Positions 27,710 through 35,706 of a stretch of DNA of 64,000 bases are shown here, one piece after another. Location of the stretch: the NCBI RefSeq assembly GCF_000613805.1, contig NZ_BAJR01000007.1, positions 57,595-121,594 of the forward strand, read 5' to 3'. Numbering within the stretch: the stretch's first letter is position 1; each line of letters begins with the position of its first letter. Source of the stretch: Phocaeicola paurosaccharolyticus JCM 15092 (GTDB taxonomy: Bacteria; Bacteroidota; Bacteroidia; Bacteroidales; Bacteroidaceae). The notes beneath the pieces are model-generated. The model made no database searches, had not been told where the DNA came from, and worked only from the letters and a program-made list of their open reading frames with translations. The translations under genes were made by a program, and so were the position numbers.

Positions 27710-27758
27710 TTCTTTGTTATAGCACAATTTTGTACTACTTTTGTGCTATAACAAAGAA
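27710..27758. promoter_or_regulatory. Perfect 18-bp inverted repeat overlapping a promoter
   Basis: TTCTTTGTTATAGCACAA (27710-27727) and its exact reverse complement (27741-27758) are separated by 13 nt. A consensus promoter sits inside: TTTG at 27713-27716, 19 nt, then TACTTTTG at 27736-27743. The ATG follows at 27764. The arms lie over the -33 box and the predicted start, as an operator would. No T-run follows, so it is a poor terminator candidate. Confidence 0.75.
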
Positions 27759-27763
27759 CTACT

Positions 27764-28195
27764 ATGGCATTGGAACCCAAACAACTCTCTCTTGAGTTCA
27801 TTGAAGATACATACGATAGCAATAATGACCTTGATGAAAAGAGGAAAATTGTTGTAATGAAGATAGATAGAGAGATCGATCTACAGATAGAGGAGTTGCG
27901 AAATGTTTTCCAAATACGTAAGAATGAGCTTGATGCAATTCATCGTAAGATGGAGGCTACGATGATGAAGGAAGATGAGTTCCTCCTTTTCGGTAATAGA
28001 GAGGGAACACTTGACCTGTTTCCTACAGAGAGATGTGATTTCTCAATGTCTAATATTAAAAGAATCGAATCTCCTATTTTGATGGAGATGGAGAAAATAA
28101 ATAAAGAGATTGAGGAATTGAAGAATAATCGCGAGATACTTATTAAGAGGGAACTTGATCTGCTAAGTTCACAAAAAAGCCTCTTTGATTTATGA
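27764..28195 (+). CDS. Uncharacterised charged coiled-coil protein
   Basis: A 143-aa cytoplasmic protein of no family I recognise. It is strongly charged and probably mostly helical: a first helix at about 22-75 (KRKIVVMKIDREIDLQIEEL) and a second at about 105-140 (ILMEMEKINKEIEELKNNRE), separated by a loop with FLLFGNREGTLDLFPTERCD. It ends in the short hydrophobic motif SLFDL. It has no signal peptide, membrane helix or metal motif. It is expressed from its own consensus promoter inside a long perfect inverted repeat. It lies 141 nt upstream of the COG0523 GTPase, so a link to metal homeostasis is possible but unsupported. Confidence 0.7.
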   Translation: MALEPKQLSLEFIEDTYDSNNDLDEKRKIVVMKIDREIDLQIEELRNVFQIRKNELDAIHRKMEATMMKEDEFLLFGNREGTLDLFPTERCDFSMSNIKRIESPILMEMEKINKEIEELKNNREILIKRELDLLSSQKSLFDL

Positions 28196-28300
28196 TATAG
28201 TATCTGTTATTATATTATAAAACCTCCTTATAGAGCCTTTAACAAAATCAAATTTCATAAATAAAAGGAATAATATTGAACCTATTTCACTATTTCATAC

Positions 28301-28308
28301 TAATTTTG
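28301..28308 (+). promoter_or_regulatory. -7 box of the COG0523 GTPase promoter
   Basis: TAATTTTG matches TAnnTTTG and lies 28 nt before the ATG at 28337. The upstream -33 partner is only a partial ATTG at 28275-28278, with a 22-nt spacer. Confidence 0.4.
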
Positions 28309-28336
28309 TTATTCTTCGAAAAAACAGATAACAGAT

Positions 28337-29608
28337 ATGAAAAAAGAGATACCAATATTGTTGTTAACAGGCTACCTGGGTAGTGGTAAGACTACTTTAG
28401 TAAATAATATACTCAAGAATCGTAAAGGTATTAAGTTTGCAGTAATTGTAAACGATATAGGTGAAGTCAACATAGATGCTGAACTTATTCAGAGAGGTGG
28501 AGTGGTAGGTAAAAAAGATGATAGCCTTGTTGCTCTGCAGAACGGATGTATATGCTGTACATTGAAGATGGATTTAGTAAATCAGGTAGGTGAGATAACC
28601 TCTACAGGGAAGTTTGACTATATTGTCATCGAAGCAAGTGGAATATGTGAACCGGAACCTATAGCACAGACATTGTGCTATCTTCCTAATATGGATGAGG
28701 AACTAATAAAGAATGGTACTCCACGTCTTGATTGTATTACTACAGTAGTTGATGCTCTTCGCCTTCAGAGTGAGTTTGATTGCGGAAAAGAACTTACACG
28801 AAAGGATATTGATGAGGAGGATATAGAGAATCTTATCATCCAGCAGATAGAGTTCTGTAATATAATCCTGTTGAATAAAGTATCGGAGGTCTCTACTCAG
28901 GAACTTGCACGAATTAAAGAGATTATTCGTGCTCTTCAGCCTACAGCAAAGATTATTGAGTGCAACTATGCAGATATAGAACTTGATAATATAATCAATA
29001 CTAATCTGTTCGCATTCGAGAGGGTAGCAACATCTGCCGGATGGGTACGTGAGATAGAACGTGGAGCTACAGAGAAAGAGGAGTATGAGGCTCTGCATCC
29101 ATCAGAACATCATCACGAACATTATCATGAACATGACCACCATCACTATGAACATGACGATGAAGAAGAGCATGATCATGTATGTGATGAACATTGTCAC
29201 CATCATCATCACCATAACAACGAAGGGGGAGAGGTTGAAGAGTATGGTATACAGACATTCGTATATTACCGTCGTCCTGCATTCGATATACATAAGTTCG
29301 ATAGATTTGTCAGCACTAAATGGCCTAAGAATATAATTCGTGCCAAAGGTGTATGTTACTTTAACTCTAACCATGACATGTCTTATCTTTTTGAACAAGC
29401 CGGAATACAGAAAAAGATTAAAGAGGCCGGTCTCTGGTATGCTACTGCACCTGAGGAGGAGCTGATACATATCATGCAGAGAGAGCCGGAACTAATGCGC
29501 GATTGGAATGAACAGTATGGCGACCGTATGCAGAAGATAGTATTTATAGGGCAGAATCTTGATAAAGAGCAGCTCATACACGATTTGGATGAGTGCCTGG
29601 AGAAGTAG
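28337..29608 (+). CDS. COG0523 (CobW/P47K) GTPase metallochaperone with His-rich loop
   Basis: A 423-aa G3E GTPase. Walker A GYLGSGKTT spans residues 12-20, the metal-binding CxCC motif (Cys71, 73, 74 in NGCICCTL) follows, then IEASGICEPEP and the base-recognition motif LNKVS. Between the GTPase and the C-terminal CobW_C domain lies a loop of about 40 residues (about 256-295) with some twenty histidines plus acids and two cysteines. Such loops store or hand over zinc, nickel or cobalt; several COG0523 members are zinc metallochaperones. Its own promoter lies upstream, and umuC starts 4 nt after its stop. The metal is not decided by sequence. Confidence 0.9.
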   Translation: MKKEIPILLLTGYLGSGKTTLVNNILKNRKGIKFAVIVNDIGEVNIDAELIQRGGVVGKKDDSLVALQNGCICCTLKMDLVNQVGEITSTGKFDYIVIEASGICEPEPIAQTLCYLPNMDEELIKNGTPRLDCITTVVDALRLQSEFDCGKELTRKDIDEEDIENLIIQQIEFCNIILLNKVSEVSTQELARIKEIIRALQPTAKIIECNYADIELDNIINTNLFAFERVATSAGWVREIERGATEKEEYEALHPSEHHHEHYHEHDHHHYEHDDEEEHDHVCDEHCHHHHHHNNEGGEVEEYGIQTFVYYRRPAFDIHKFDRFVSTKWPKNIIRAKGVCYFNSNHDMSYLFEQAGIQKKIKEAGLWYATAPEEELIHIMQREPELMRDWNEQYGDRMQKIVFIGQNLDKEQLIHDLDECLEK

Positions 29609-29611
29609 AAA

Positions 29612-30904
29612 ATGTTTGCACTTATAGATTGCGATAGTTGTTTCTGTTCGTGTGAAAGAGTATTCGATCCATCACTTGAAGGGAAACCCGTTGTTGTTCT
29701 AAGCAACAATGATGGATGTGTTGTGGCAAGAAGTAAAGAGGCTAAAGCTCTCGGGATAAAGGAGTGTATGCCTTTTTATCAACTTGCCGAACAGTTCCCT
29801 GGAGTGAAGATTGAGGCAAGAAGTTCAAACTATACTCTCTATGGCGATATATCTGCCCGAGTAATGTCTATAATACGTGACTCTGCTCTCGAAGTAGAGG
29901 TCTACTCCATTGATGAGGCTTTTTGTAACCTGCAAGGCATGGATCATATGGATCTGAAGAAATGGGGAGAGGAGTTGGCTGCAAAGATAAAGAAATGGGT
30001 AGGTATGCCTGTTAGTATAGGGATAGCTCCAACAAAGACTTTGGCAAAGTTAGCCGGAAGGTTTGCAAAGAATTATCCTGCATATAATAAATGCTGTCTT
30101 ATTGATAGTGAAGATAAGAGGATAAAATCTCTATCAATATCTCCTGTATCAGATGTATGGGGAATAGGACATAGGTTTGCAAAAAAATTAAACTACTACG
30201 GCATAAATACAGCTCTTGAGCTTTCTAAAAGAAGCGAGGGATGGGTAAGGAAGGAACTGACAGTTGTAGGTCTCCGTACGTGGAAAGAGTTGAATGGAAT
30301 TAGTTGCATCTCATCCGACAATATGGAGAGTAAGAAGTCTATCTGTACAAGTAGAAGCTTTCCCGGAACAGTAACAGATAGAGATGAGATTCTTACGCAT
30401 GTAGCCAACCATGCAGCACGTTGTGCATCTAAGTTGAGGAGACAGAAGAGTGCCGCATCTATACTTACGCTCTTTATCGCAACTAATCATCAACGTACTG
30501 ATCTGCCGCAATATAGTAAATCTATAAACATAACTTTGCCTGCTCCATCAAACAGCGCTCATGAACTTATATTGGCTGTACATAAAGCACTTGATGTTAT
30601 ATTCATAGAGGGATATAAATATAAGAGGGCAGGTGTAATAGTCTCAGGAATCTGCTCGGCTGACGCTATTCAACAGGATTTTTTCGATATCTCTCCTGAA
30701 CTTAAGGAACGTTATCGCAAGATATCTAAGGTTATAGATTCTGTAAATCGTAAGAATGGTGATGATACCCTTATAATTGCAAGGCAGCAATACAGTGCAG
30801 ATACTGTAACAGGTAAGGCTTCAAAATTTAAGAATGTAATAAAGCATGAGTATCGTTCCCCATGCTATAGCACAAATCTAAATGATATAATAAGGGTGAA
30901 GTGA
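29612..30904 (+). CDS. umuC: Y-family DNA polymerase, UmuC
   Basis: A 430-aa translesion polymerase. The palm catalytic carboxylates appear in [17 protein letters not shown] (residues 2-18) and [10 protein letters not shown] (about 101-110). The finger motif [17 protein letters not shown], the helix-hairpin-helix [16 protein letters not shown] stretch, and the C-terminal little-finger and UmuC extension (DUF4113-like) are all present. It follows the COG0523 gene by 4 nt and probably shares its transcript. Its usual partner umuD lies downstream on the opposite strand, with stop codons touching. It performs error-prone bypass of DNA damage as Pol V with UmuD'. Confidence 0.95.
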   Translation: MFALIDCDSCFCSCERVFDPSLEGKPVVVLSNNDGCVVARSKEAKALGIKECMPFYQLAEQFPGVKIEARSSNYTLYGDISARVMSIIRDSALEVEVYSIDEAFCNLQGMDHMDLKKWGEELAAKIKKWVGMPVSIGIAPTKTLAKLAGRFAKNYPAYNKCCLIDSEDKRIKSLSISPVSDVWGIGHRFAKKLNYYGINTALELSKRSEGWVRKELTVVGLRTWKELNGISCISSDNMESKKSICTSRSFPGTVTDRDEILTHVANHAARCASKLRRQKSAASILTLFIATNHQRTDLPQYSKSINITLPAPSNSAHELILAVHKALDVIFIEGYKYKRAGVIVSGICSADAIQQDFFDISPELKERYRKISKVIDSVNRKNGDDTLIIARQQYSADTVTGKASKFKNVIKHEYRSPCYSTNLNDIIRVK

Positions 30905-30923
30905 TTATAATCTTTTCACCCTT
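30892..30923. terminator. Hairpin shared by the ends of umuC and umuD
   Basis: AAGGGTGAA (30892-30900) pairs with TTCACCCTT (30915-30923) around a 14-nt loop that contains both stop codons. A T-rich tract follows on the plus strand. It can serve as terminator for umuC and more weakly for umuD. Confidence 0.65.
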
Positions 30924-31354
30924 TTCTTTATTGTGTAAATCACAACTCCCCAGATAATAAAGTTATTGTCTTTAGTAATCTTTATGCGGTCGTACTCTTT
31001 ATTGGCCGGTACAAGCCATACTACTCCCGACTCCTTCATCGACAGATCAAGATATTTCAATGTGAACTCACCATCAAGATAACCTACTACCATGTCACCG
31101 TTTTGTGCCTCCAGTGATTTATCTATTACTAAGATATCTCCCTCTTCAATTCCGGCATCAATCATGCTATTTCCTATTACTTTGCCATAGAATGTTGCAG
31201 CAGGGTGATCAATAAGTTCTTTATTCAAATCCAGGGACTCTTCCAGATAATCTTGGGCAGGGGAAGGAAATCCGGCCCTTATGCCTGCGTCTGCAAATGG
31301 TATTGATAGGCTTTGACTAAAGTCCGCAGAAAATAATTTTACTTCATTCATCAT
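30905..31354 (-). CDS. umuD: UmuD, S24-family self-cleaving polymerase subunit
   Basis: A 149-aa protein of the LexA/UmuD peptidase family. The self-cleavage site is Ala27-Gly28 (GIRAGFPSP). The catalytic dyad is Ser63 (GNSMIDAGI) and Lys100 (FTLKYLD), at the usual spacing. RecA-stimulated cleavage yields UmuD', which activates UmuC. It lacks a DNA-binding domain, so it is not LexA. It is convergent with umuC and the two stop codons are adjacent, whereas these genes usually form one umuDC operon. Two Met codons open the frame (31354 and 31351); either could start. Confidence 0.93.
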   Translation of the reverse strand: MMNEVKLFSADFSQSLSIPFADAGIRAGFPSPAQDYLEESLDLNKELIDHPAATFYGKVIGNSMIDAGIEEGDILVIDKSLEAQNGDMVVGYLDGEFTLKYLDLSMKESGVVWLVPANKEYDRIKITKDNNFIIWGVVIYTIKKRVKRL

Positions 31355-31574
31355 TATTAGGCGTTTTATAGCATGATTTTAATTAACTATGTAAAAGTAA
31401 TAAAAAAAACGATTCCAGAAGTGAAAGTTCTCAATTTGTAAGAAAAGTTTATTGTATAAAAGAGAGATGTAACATATTTAGAAATTGTTGTAACGAAACT
31501 ATAATTATAATAATATATAATTAAGTTACTTTACAAAACATACTTTGTAAACCGTTCTTGAATACATTTTTTTT

Positions 31575-33143
31575 ATGAAAAAACACTCTCTGGTATCTTT
31601 AGCATTTTGGGCCCTGACGTCTTTATGTTACGGTCAAGGTTTTGTAAATCCTGTTCTTCCTGGATTTCATGCCGATCCAAGTGTATGCCGCGCAGGAGAA
31701 GACTTCTATCTTGTGAACAGCACTTTCCAATATTTCCCTGGTGTTCCGGTATATCATAGTAAGGACCTTATCAATTGGGAACAGATAGGTGCATGTCTTA
31801 CACGTCCTTCTCAGGTTGACCTGGAACATACAGATGAGAACTCAGGAATTTATGCACCTACAATACGTTATCATGAAGGACATTTTTATATGATAACTAC
31901 TCTTTTTCCCTCCAGAAAGCATTTCTATGTCTACACAGATGACCCTGCAGGGGAGTGGTCGGAACCTATTGAGATAGAGTTTACTCGTGGAAGTTGTGAC
32001 CCCACTCTCTTCTTCGATGAGGGGCGGTGTTATTTCCTTTGGAAAGATGTATATATTAAGATTTGTGAGATAGATGTCAAGACAGGTAAGCAGTTATCAC
32101 CAATAAAAAGATTATGGTCAGGTGAAGGGGGACGTTATCCCGAAGGACCACATATCTATAAGAAGGACGGCTACTATTATCTTATGCTTGCAGAGGGAGG
32201 AACAGAGCATGGACATCATGTAAATATTGCAAGAAGCCGTTTCCTTGAGGGCCCATATGAACCTAATCCTTCAAATCCTATACTCTCACACTTTTCAGGA
32301 GAGATGCAGAATAGTGAGATACAGGGTTTGGGACATGCCGACCTTATTCAGGCTCCTGACAGTACATGGTGGATGATATGCCTCGGATATAGAACAAGTG
32401 GTTACCTGCAACATGTAATGGGTAGAGAAACTTTCCTGGCCCCAGTCAGATGGGATGATAATGCGTGGCCTGTGGTAAATGGTAATGGAACTATTCAGAT
32501 AGATATGAAGTGTAAGACTCTTCCACAGGTTAAGTTGGCTGAGGAGAAGAAGAGAGTGGATTTTGATGAAGAGTCTTTGCCGCTTTATTGGAGCTATCTA
32601 TGTAATCCACATAAGGAGAACTACTCTTTTAAAGAGAAGGATGGTTTCTTCAGCATGAGAGCTACATCAATAAATATTGATGAAATCGATTCACCCACAT
32701 TCATTGGACGTCGTCAGACTCAGAAAGTCTTTACGGCAACAACCGTTCTTGATATGAGTAACTTGAAAGATGGTGATGAGGCAGGAATAACTGCTTATGC
32801 TTCGCACCATAATCACTATGATGTAGTTGTGATAAAGAATGGTGGAAAATATATTGTGAAAGGTAGAATAAGGATTGGCAACATGAATCATATTGAAAAG
32901 GAGATACTTGCTAATGGAAAGAATCTCTTTCTAAGAATAAATAGTGATGGTAATGATTACATTCTCTCTTTCTCTACAGATAATAAGAGTTATACAGAAT
33001 TGGCTCGTCAGGGATATCGTTATCTCAGTACCGAGACTATAGGTGGATTTACCGGCGTTCACCTTGCCCTCTTTGCTCAGTCACAGAATAAGATTGGCGG
33101 ATGGGCACATTTTGGCTGGTTTTATTATGATGATAAAAAATAA
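31575..33143 (+). CDS. Glycoside hydrolase family 43 (beta-xylosidase / alpha-L-arabinofuranosidase type)
   Basis: A 522-aa secreted enzyme (signal peptide ending near SLCYGQ). A five-bladed GH43 propeller spans about 22-320, with the catalytic base Asp in PGFHADPSV, the pKa-modulating Asp in GSCDPTLFF and the acid Glu probably in YPEGPHIY. A C-terminal beta-sandwich of about 190 residues (GFFSMRATSIN; WAHFGWFYYD) resembles the domain that completes the active site in GH43 beta-xylosidases. First gene of an operon with GH115 (12-nt gap) and GH2 (10-nt gap). It would release xylose or arabinose from glucuronoarabinoxylan or arabinogalactan side chains. Confidence 0.9.
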   Translation: MKKHSLVSLAFWALTSLCYGQGFVNPVLPGFHADPSVCRAGEDFYLVNSTFQYFPGVPVYHSKDLINWEQIGACLTRPSQVDLEHTDENSGIYAPTIRYHEGHFYMITTLFPSRKHFYVYTDDPAGEWSEPIEIEFTRGSCDPTLFFDEGRCYFLWKDVYIKICEIDVKTGKQLSPIKRLWSGEGGRYPEGPHIYKKDGYYYLMLAEGGTEHGHHVNIARSRFLEGPYEPNPSNPILSHFSGEMQNSEIQGLGHADLIQAPDSTWWMICLGYRTSGYLQHVMGRETFLAPVRWDDNAWPVVNGNGTIQIDMKCKTLPQVKLAEEKKRVDFDEESLPLYWSYLCNPHKENYSFKEKDGFFSMRATSINIDEIDSPTFIGRRQTQKVFTATTVLDMSNLKDGDEAGITAYASHHNHYDVVVIKNGGKYIVKGRIRIGNMNHIEKEILANGKNLFLRINSDGNDYILSFSTDNKSYTELARQGYRYLSTETIGGFTGVHLALFAQSQNKIGGWAHFGWFYYDDKK

Positions 33144-33155
33144 TTATTACTTAGT

Positions 33156-35696
33156 ATGAATAAATTTATAATTGCATTAGTCTCCATATTCCTATTTACT
33201 TCGGAAATAGTAAATGCTGCAGACCAGTTTGTATCTTTCTCTTTAGATAAAGATGGTATGATTCTGACATCAAAGGATCTTAATAACTTTAAAATTTACT
33301 GTGATGAATCAGACCATGAAGGTGTGCTTATGGCGATGGATAACCTTAGAAATGATATATTCAAGGTAACAGGTAATAAGCCTGATGTATCTGGTGAGAT
33401 AGATAAAAGTGTAAAGATTATTGTTGGGTCATTAGACAAAAGCTGCATTATAAACCGACTTGTTAAGAGTGGTAAGATTGATGCTAAACTTCTTAAGGGT
33501 AAAAATGAGAAGTTTATAATCACAACATTAAAAAGCCCTGTAAAAGGTATAGATGGTGATGTTGTTGTAATAGCCGGAAGCGATAAGCGTGGTACAATTT
33601 ATGGTATTTACGAGATGTCACGTCAGATAGGAGTATCGCCATGGTATTGGTGGGCTGACGTGCCTGTCGAAAAAAGAGATACCATAACAATAAAAAGAGG
33701 TATATATACAGATGGTGAACCTAAAGTAAAATATCGTGGCATATTCATTAATGATGAGTGGCCATGCATGGGAGGATGGGCAACAGAGAAATTCGGCGGG
33801 TTCAACTCTAAGATGTATGTTCATATGTATGAACTCCTTCTACGTCTTAAAGCTAATTTTATGTGGCCGGCAATGTGGAGTGCAGCATTCTATGCTGATG
33901 ATCCGCAAAATAGCGTTTTAGCTGATAAGATGGGCATTATAATCGGTACGTCTCATCATGAACCTATGGCACGCAACCATCAGGAATATGCCCGTAACAG
34001 AAAAAAATATGGTGAATGGAATTACCAGACTAATAAGGAGGGGGTAGAACGCTTCTTCCGTGAGGGGATAGAACGTATAGGCAATAAAGAAGAGGTGGTG
34101 ACTATAGCAATGCGTGGCGATGGTGATGCTCCAATGGGTGATGATACAGACACTCGTCTTCTGGAAAATATAATAACAGCACAGAGAGATATCATTAAGA
34201 AGATAACCGGGAAAGATCCATCTAAGACACCTCAGGTATGGGCCCTTTATAGCGAAGTCTTGGAATATTTTGATAAAGGAATGAAGATTCCTGATGATGT
34301 GATGGTATTGCTGTGTGATGATAACTGGGGAGATGTGCGTCGTCTACCCGATTTAAAATCCAAGATACATCCCGGGGGATATGGAATGTACTATCATGTT
34401 GACTTGCATGGTGCACCACGTGCATATCAGTGGCTTAACATGACGCAGATACAGCATATGTGGGAACAGCTGTATCTCACATACAGCTATGGAGTAGATA
34501 AGATGTGGATTCTTAATGTAGGCGACTTAAAACCTAATGAATTTCCAACTGACTTCTTTCTGAAAATGGCTTGGAATCCAGAGAAATATAGAGCAGATAA
34601 TCTTATGGATTATACAATAGACTTCTGTCGTGAACAGTTTGGTGAGAAGGAGTCTTATGAAGCTGCAAGAATACTTGACCTATATTGCAAATATGCATCA
34701 AGAGTGACAGCAGAGATGCTTGACGACAAAACATACAATCTTATATCCGGTGAATTTAAGGGTGTAGCAGATGAATTCTTAGCTCTTGAGGCTCATGCAG
34801 TACGTCAGTACAACTCTTTGCCTGAAGAAAAGAGGGCTGCTTATATGGAACTTATTCTTCATCCTGTTCAGGCAATGGCCAATCTTTATGAGATGTATTA
34901 TTCGGTTGCAATGAACAGAAATCTTGCAAAGAATATGGATGCAAATGCAAATTATTGGGCCGATAGAGTGGAATATTGTTTTAACCGTGACTCTCTTCTC
35001 TCTTGGGAATATAACCACAAACTGATGGATGGCAAGTGGAATCATATAATGGATCAGACTCATATAGGTTACAGAAGTTGGGATGAGCCAAAAGAGGGGA
35101 ACATCATGCCAAAAGTTATCAGGATAGACAAGTCTGCAAATGATGGAGGATATATATTTAATTCAAAAGATGGATATGTAGTTATGGAGGCTGAGCACTA
35201 TTCTAAAGCTCTATCTAACGATAAGAGTAAGTGGACTGTAATACCTGGATTGGGGCGTACTCTTTCTGGAATATCACTAATGCCATATACAGAAGAGTTA
35301 AAAGGGGCCTCTTTGACATATAAGATTAAATTAAATAGTACTTTTAAAGATGTGCGTGTAAGAGTGATATTGGACAGTACACTCCCTTTTATAAAGGGCG
35401 GACATAGTTTCTCAATCTCTATAGATAATGATAAAGAGACAGTTGTAAACTATAACTCAGAAATGACTTGGAAAAACTGCTATTCAAAGATGTATCCGGC
35501 AGGAGCAGCAAGAGTTATCGATAGTGATATACTGTTCAATGATGTAAACTTGCAAGAGGGTGAGCATACACTTACTATAACTCCGTTATCTCCGGCAATA
35601 GTGCTGCATAAGTTTATCATTGACGGTGGTAAAGGGGAGTGGGGACGCCTTAACTTACAAGAGAGCTCATATCAACGTAATATAGGAAACAGATAA
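33156..35696 (+). CDS. Glycoside hydrolase family 115, alpha-glucuronidase
   Basis: An 846-aa secreted enzyme. After a signal peptide (to about NAADQ) the protein has the GH115 N-terminal domain and barrel with family landmarks: YWWADVPV, KYRGIFINDEWPCMGGWATE, RLKANFMWPAMWSAAFY, TSHHEPMARNHQEY and VLLCDDNWGDVRRLP. A C-terminal beta-domain (about 660-840; YVVMEAEHYSKA) matches the family's all-beta extension. GH115 enzymes remove (4-O-methyl-)glucuronic acid from glucuronoxylan, and some from arabinogalactan proteins. It is flanked by GH43 and GH2 in one operon, consistent with side-chain removal in the periplasm. Confidence 0.95.
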   Translation: MNKFIIALVSIFLFTSEIVNAADQFVSFSLDKDGMILTSKDLNNFKIYCDESDHEGVLMAMDNLRNDIFKVTGNKPDVSGEIDKSVKIIVGSLDKSCIINRLVKSGKIDAKLLKGKNEKFIITTLKSPVKGIDGDVVVIAGSDKRGTIYGIYEMSRQIGVSPWYWWADVPVEKRDTITIKRGIYTDGEPKVKYRGIFINDEWPCMGGWATEKFGGFNSKMYVHMYELLLRLKANFMWPAMWSAAFYADDPQNSVLADKMGIIIGTSHHEPMARNHQEYARNRKKYGEWNYQTNKEGVERFFREGIERIGNKEEVVTIAMRGDGDAPMGDDTDTRLLENIITAQRDIIKKITGKDPSKTPQVWALYSEVLEYFDKGMKIPDDVMVLLCDDNWGDVRRLPDLKSKIHPGGYGMYYHVDLHGAPRAYQWLNMTQIQHMWEQLYLTYSYGVDKMWILNVGDLKPNEFPTDFFLKMAWNPEKYRADNLMDYTIDFCREQFGEKESYEAARILDLYCKYASRVTAEMLDDKTYNLISGEFKGVADEFLALEAHAVRQYNSLPEEKRAAYMELILHPVQAMANLYEMYYSVAMNRNLAKNMDANANYWADRVEYCFNRDSLLSWEYNHKLMDGKWNHIMDQTHIGYRSWDEPKEGNIMPKVIRIDKSANDGGYIFNSKDGYVVMEAEHYSKALSNDKSKWTVIPGLGRTLSGISLMPYTEELKGASLTYKIKLNSTFKDVRVRVILDSTLPFIKGGHSFSISIDNDKETVVNYNSEMTWKNCYSKMYPAGAARVIDSDILFNDVNLQEGEHTLTITPLSPAIVLHKFIIDGGKGEWGRLNLQESSYQRNIGNR

Positions 35697-35706
35697 ACAT
35701 ATTAAA

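Noticed and set aside
27710..27758. Zur-type operator, because the arms contain TGTTATA and TATAACA
   Set aside because: In a Zur box these halves are almost adjacent; here they are far apart in a long dyad, so the likeness is superficial.
29096..29225. Frames on both strands within the His-rich segment of the COG0523 gene
   Set aside because: They arise from the low-complexity CAT/CAC repeat and have no independent support.
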